From Deinococcus taeanensis (lineage in GTDB: Bacteria; Deinococcota; Deinococci; Deinococcales; Deinococcaceae), in NCBI RefSeq assembly GCF_020229735.1, contig NZ_CP083457.1, positions 310,001 to 374,000 on the forward strand: a stretch of DNA of 64,000 bases, given 5' to 3'. Shown here in pieces: positions 60,423-64,000 of this stretch (within the stretch, counting starts at the first letter, position 1; each line of letters starts with the position of its first letter). The notes under the pieces were generated by a model that was not told where the DNA came from, searched no databases, and saw only the letters and a program-made list of their open reading frames with translations. Position numbers and translations under genes: made by a program.

Positions 60423-61769
60423 ATGACCGAACCCACCCACGCCACCCTGCCTGAAACGCTCGGCCTGCACCTGAGTGACACCACCCTGACTGTGCTCGCC
60501 ATCGCCCTGTTCGTCCTCACGTACGCCATGATCCTGTTTGAGAAGTACGTCCACCGCACGGTTGCGGCGCTGCTCGGCGCCTGCGCCGTCATGGTGGTCG
60601 GCCTCCTGACGCCCGACCAGGCCTGGGGCAGCATCGACTTCACCACCATCTTCCTGCTGTTCGGCATGATGAACATCGTCAACGTCCTGAGCCGCAGCGG
60701 ATTTTTTGACCTGGTGGCCCGGCGCGCCATGCTCCTCACCCGAGGCGAACCTGTTCGCGTGCTGTGGATCTTCAGCCTGCTCACCGCCGTCTTCAGTGCG
60801 TTTCTCGACAACGTCACCACGGTGCTGTTCATGGCGCCGGTCGTCGTGACCGTCGTCACCCGGCTGGGCCTCCGACCGATGCCTTACCTGATTGCCGTCA
60901 TCCTGGCCAGCAACACCGGCGGCACCGCCACACTGGTGGGTGACCCGCCCAACATCATCATCGGCTCCGTCGCCGGCAAAGGGTTTGGAGAATTCCTGGT
61001 GAACGTCGCCCCCTACGCCACCCTGGCCACCCTCGTCGGCATCGCCCTGATGCATCTCCTGATGCGCTGGCGCGGCGAACTGAACTCGGCCGGCGCCAGT
61101 GAACGCCTCCAGCAGATCCTGTCCGACGACCGCCCCATCAAGACCGACCCGAAACTCATGCGCCAGGCGCTGGTGATGTTCGCCGTCACCCTTGTGCTGT
61201 TCATGGTGGGCCACCCGATCGGGCTGGAAGCGGGCCTGATCGCCCTGACCACCAGCACCTTCCTGCTGCTGATCGCTGACCTCTCCCCGGTGGAACTCTT
61301 CGAGAAGGTCGAGTGGGCCACGCTGCTGTTTTTCATGGGGCTCTTTATCGTGGTGGGCGCGCTGGAACATGTCGGCGTCTTTGAGCAGGTGGCCACGGCC
61401 CTGACCGGCGCCATCGGTGGCGACATCGGACTGGGCATTCTCCTGGTGGGTTTCGCCAGCGCCATCATCAGCGGCTTCGTGGACAACATCCCCTTCACCA
61501 TCAGCATGGCCAGCGTCCTCAAAGAACTGCAAGCCACGCTGGGCACGAAGATGGATCCGCTGTGGTGGGCCCTCTCGCTGGGGGCCTGCCTGGGCGGAAA
61601 CCTGACCCTGATCGGCGCCTCGGCGAACATCGTGGTGTCGGACATCGCCGCCCGTGAGGGTCACCCCATCAGTTTCGGGCAGTTCATGCGCTACGCCACG
61701 CCAGTCGCGCTGGTCACCGTAACGCTGGCCCTGGGCCTGTTCTACCTGGTCTTCCAGCTGTCGACCTGA
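60423..61769 (+). CDS. NhaD/ArsB-type ion transporter
   Basis: 448 residues, about 11-12 membrane helices of the ion-transporter (IT) superfamily. Paired re-entrant signatures SAFLDNVTTVLFMAP with GGTATLVGDPPNIIIG, and SGFVDNIPFTISMAS with GGNLTLIGASANIVVS, are the hallmark of NhaD/ArsB/YbiR-like carriers. Placement between the leader RNA and NhaP suggests Na+/H+ exchange rather than arsenite export. Probably cotranscribed with the small protein and nhaP. Confidence 0.88.
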   Translation: MTEPTHATLPETLGLHLSDTTLTVLAIALFVLTYAMILFEKYVHRTVAALLGACAVMVVGLLTPDQAWGSIDFTTIFLLFGMMNIVNVLSRSGFFDLVARRAMLLTRGEPVRVLWIFSLLTAVFSAFLDNVTTVLFMAPVVVTVVTRLGLRPMPYLIAVILASNTGGTATLVGDPPNIIIGSVAGKGFGEFLVNVAPYATLATLVGIALMHLLMRWRGELNSAGASERLQQILSDDRPIKTDPKLMRQALVMFAVTLVLFMVGHPIGLEAGLIALTTSTFLLLIADLSPVELFEKVEWATLLFFMGLFIVVGALEHVGVFEQVATALTGAIGGDIGLGILLVGFASAIISGFVDNIPFTISMASVLKELQATLGTKMDPLWWALSLGACLGGNLTLIGASANIVVSDIAAREGHPISFGQFMRYATPVALVTVTLALGLFYLVFQLST

Positions 61770-61781
61770 GGAGCCTCCCTG

Positions 61782-63053
61782 ATGCGCATTCTTGATCTGG
61801 CGACCCTGCTGGTGTGTGTCACCGCCACTCTGGCCTTCGTCAACGCCCGCTACCTGAGACTTCCGGCGTCCATCGGCGTCACCGTCGGGGGGCTGGTCGT
61901 CAGCCTGCTGATGTTCCTGCTCGTGGAGCTCAACGTGCCGTTCGCAGTAGACGCCGTGACCATCGTTCGGGGCATTGATTTTGACGACTTCGTTTTCGAA
62001 GGCGTGCTTTCGTTCCTGCTCTTTGCCGGTGCCCTGGGGGTCAACTCGCACGCCCTGTGGAGCCTGAGGGGTCCAGTGGTCTCATTCGCGCTGCTCTCCA
62101 CCGCCCTCTCCATCGGTCTCGTGGGGCTGAGCGTGTACGGCCTGCTGGGGCTGTTTGGGCTGAGCATTCCGCTGGTGTACTGCCTGCTGTTTGGCGCCTT
62201 GATCAGCCCCACGGACCCAGTGGCGGTCCTCGGCATGCTCAAGCAAGCTAAGGTGCCCAAGCGCATCGAAACCCTGGTCGCCGGAGAAAGCCTGTTCAAC
62301 GACGGGGTGGGCGTCGTCGCCTTCGCGGTCCTGGCGGGTATTGCCGCCGCGGCAGGCGGCGCGCACGGTCCGGACCTGAGCGCCACGGGGGTCCTTACCT
62401 TCTTCGCCCAGGAAGCGCTGGGCGGGCTGGTTCTGGGGGGCGTGCTGGGCCTGCTGGCCTACCTGGCCTTGCGCTCTGTTCACGACTTCGTGGTCGAGGT
62501 GCTGGTCACCCTCGGTCTGGTCCTGGCGTGTACCGCCGTGGCCACCCACCTGCATGTGTCCGCCCCTCTGGCGGCCGTGGCCGCCGGCCTGCTGGTCGGC
62601 TCGCTGACCGACCGGCGCCCCGCGGCCCTGTCCAGTCGAGAGAAGTTCGACAGCTTCTGGCACCTCACCGACGAACTCCTGAACATCTTCCTGTTCACGT
62701 TGCTCGCCCTGGAAGTGGTCGTGGTGCGCTTCAGCACCCAGGCGCTGCTGCTGGGGGTTATCGCCATCCCGCTGGTGCTCCTGATCCGCGCGGTCAGTGT
62801 GCAGGTGCCGGTCCTCCTGCTGCGCACCAGGCATGAGTTCTCGCCGTTCACGCGGCGGTTGATGATCTGGGGCGGACTCAGGGGCGCGATCAGTGTGGCG
62901 CTGGCCTTCACGGTGCCGGCTGGCCCGGCGCGGGACCTGTTCCTGGTGATGACGTACGTGATCGTGGTGTTCTCCATTCTCGTTCAGGGTCTGACGGTCG
63001 GCCGCCTCGCGGCGAAAGCAGGTCAGGCCGACGCCGCCACTTCATTGAATTGA
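61782..63053 (+). CDS. cation:proton antiporter, CPA1 (NhaP-like)
   Basis: 423 residues, about 12-13 helices. FGALISPTDPVAVLGMLKQA, VAGESLFNDGVGVVAFAVLA (the ND motif of CPA1 antiporters) and GGLRGAISVALAFTVPAGPA identify an NhaP-type Na+(K+)/H+ exchanger. GAGG precedes ATG 61782, 12 bp after the NhaD-like gene. Third antiporter in 4.5 kb. No terminator with T-tract is seen after it. Confidence 0.92.
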   Translation: MRILDLATLLVCVTATLAFVNARYLRLPASIGVTVGGLVVSLLMFLLVELNVPFAVDAVTIVRGIDFDDFVFEGVLSFLLFAGALGVNSHALWSLRGPVVSFALLSTALSIGLVGLSVYGLLGLFGLSIPLVYCLLFGALISPTDPVAVLGMLKQAKVPKRIETLVAGESLFNDGVGVVAFAVLAGIAAAAGGAHGPDLSATGVLTFFAQEALGGLVLGGVLGLLAYLALRSVHDFVVEVLVTLGLVLACTAVATHLHVSAPLAAVAAGLLVGSLTDRRPAALSSREKFDSFWHLTDELLNIFLFTLLALEVVVVRFSTQALLLGVIAIPLVLLIRAVSVQVPVLLLRTRHEFSPFTRRLMIWGGLRGAISVALAFTVPAGPARDLFLVMTYVIVVFSILVQGLTVGRLAAKAGQADAATSLN

Positions 63054-63340
63054 GGGGCAGGAGGACGACACTCGTGCCAAACAACGACTGCGTCCTGATG
63101 GATCAGGAGAGCCTGTGAACGCGCGCGGCTGGGCCGACAGGGTTGCCCCAAGCAGCCCAGGCCCACGCCGCTCGCTGCGCAGCCCCTGTGGCAGTGGCGC
63201 CGACCAGGGCGGGGGGAGAGCTGGCCGGGGTCGCGGTGGTGATCGTGGCGCTGGTGATCTGGAAGACTCCGTCGCAGGTTCATGTTCTGACAACCTCGCG
63301 TGGTCCTGTCGCTCCAGCGTCACGCAGGTTGAACCGCAGG

Positions 63341-63523
63341 TTAGCCAACTGCACTTCCACCACGTTGCTCCCGGCACCTCAGCCACACCTCTGCCGTGAT
63401 TGTCTCCCGGTTGTCTACCCGCCCCGGTGCGTCTCCCAACAGGAACCCGAATGCTTTCGGGGATAGGCGCATCTCCAGCCCTTCGTACAGATGCTTCTGG
63501 AGGAACAGTATGAGTCCCACCAA
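63341..63523 (-). CDS. small hypothetical ORF
   Basis: 60 residues from GTG 63523: LVGLILFLQKHLYEGLEMRL, SPKAFGFLLGDAPGRVDN, then ETITAEVWLRCREQRG. The composition is protein-like and the frame stays open upstream to the CNNM stop region, but no ribosome site or family is seen. The rest of the interval 63054-63621 holds nothing recognisable. Confidence 0.3.
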   Translation of the reverse strand: MVGLILFLQKHLYEGLEMRLSPKAFGFLLGDAPGRVDNRETITAEVWLRCREQRGGSAVG

Positions 63524-63621
63524 CGAACGAACATCGTAGGTGCCATCCGCACAAGTGTTTGTGCGCTGTTCGAACGTTCCACGGCCGTGCTCATCACCGG
63601 CACGAGTCCCATCTTCAACGA

Positions 63622-64000
63622 CTACTGCAACACAACCCTCTCAGCACCTGTAACCTGCCGCACCTTTATACGGGTGATCTTGAGGCCCTGTACCTCTTCA
63701 GCCGTCAGGTCATGTCCCTGTACAAATACCGTAGTTCCCGCCGCCGGCACTGTCCCATGCTCCCCGAGCAGCAGCCCCGCAATGGTTGTCGCGTCCTCAC
63801 AGTGCAGGTTCAGGCCGTGGTCCTCCCGCAACTCGCTGAGCGTGACCTCGCCATTCAGGGTCAAGGAGCCATCCTCATTCCGCTGCACCCAGTCCGATGA
63901 CCCCGCATCCTCTTCGTCCATGACGTCCTCGATCAGGTCATCCATCGTCACGAAGCCGAGGGTGCCGCCGAACTCGTCCACCACCAGGGCTGCGTGCAGG
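63622..64000 (-). CDS. CNNM/CorC (hemolysin-like) transporter, C-terminal part
   Basis: The gene enters from the right edge; only the last 125 or so codons are visible. LVVDEFGGTLGFVTMDDLIE is the end of the CBS pair, and DGSLTLNGEVTLSELREDHG with TTIAGLLLGEHGTVPAAGT is the CorC/HlyC C-terminal domain. These membrane proteins transport Mg2+ or other divalent cations. The DUF21 membrane domain would lie beyond the window. Confidence 0.88.
   Translation of the reverse strand, partial: LHAALVVDEFGGTLGFVTMDDLIEDVMDEEDAGSSDWVQRNEDGSLTLNGEVTLSELREDHGLNLHCEDATTIAGLLLGEHGTVPAAGTTVFVQGHDLTAEEVQGLKITRIKVRQVTGAERVVLQ

Noticed and set aside
60405..62051. 548-codon open frame on the minus strand
   Set aside because: Antisense to the NhaD- and NhaP-type genes; Gln/His/Asp-rich shadow typical of hydrophobic genes read backwards.
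1..64000. CRISPR arrays, rRNA or tRNA genes
   Set aside because: No regularly spaced repeats and no rRNA or tRNA-like sequence were recognised by eye; a tRNAscan run would settle the tRNA point.

Overview
The window is high-GC bacterial DNA, most likely from a Deinococcus (an inference from the sequence alone). Supporting signs are the strong G/C third-position bias, the repertoire (PAS/GAF sensors with a phytochrome-like histidine kinase core, HD-GYP and EAL proteins, small secreted lipoproteins, many insertion sequences), and at least nine genes whose start codon lies only 5-7 nt after a TANNNT -10 box. That arrangement gives leaderless mRNA, which is well documented in Deinococcus. No rRNA, tRNA or CRISPR array was recognised.

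Layout. 1-8.6 kb: a tightly coupled catabolic operon that starts left of the window, with 5-oxoprolinase-type subunits (PxpA, fused PxpB-PxpC), acyl-CoA dehydrogenase, class III CoA-transferase, MaoC hydratase, aldehyde dehydrogenase, SDR and a DadA-like FAD oxidoreductase. 9.4-13 kb: a PAS/GAF/HD-GYP protein overlapping an RsbQ-like hydrolase. 13-14 kb: a small inverted-repeat element and broken transposase debris. 14-31.7 kb: secreted lipoproteins, a methyltransferase, a LysR regulator facing a frameshifted EamA exporter, two sensor histidine kinases (one split by a stop codon), a GAF/GGDEF-like/EAL protein, a membrane protein and a hydrolase-TetR pair. 31.8-42 kb: a TfoX C-terminal-like protein, a Crp-family regulator with a disulfide oxidoreductase, a flavin monooxygenase-like protein, and a five-gene operon of acyltransferase plus YnjBCD-like ABC importer.

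42-48 kb is an accessory island: truncated gene stubs (oxidoreductase, HAD dehalogenase, acyltransferase 3), three toxin-antitoxin-like modules (AbrB/degenerate PIN, RHH/MazF, VbhA-like/Fic) and a tyrosine recombinase. 48-52.7 kb holds the most intriguing locus, an operon of M3 oligoendopeptidase, a 44-residue secreted peptide and a TPR-type protein, closed by its own terminator. The arrangement suggests peptide signalling of the RRNPP/arbitrium kind. 52.7-58.4 kb: membrane proteins, an IS630 element with a frameshift site, an EamA exporter with an XRE-cupin regulator, and an IS5-type transposase. 58.6-63 kb: a Na+/H+ antiporter block (NhaA; small protein + NhaD/ArsB-like + NhaP). Each of its two transcription units is preceded by the same compact structured leader ending in a terminator, a candidate cation-responsive riboswitch. 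The window ends inside a CNNM/CorC-type transporter gene.

Decay is conspicuous: an EamA gene with a 1-nt frameshift, a kinase with CAG-to-TAG, nhaA with TAA as its third codon, and several genes truncated at recombination junctions.
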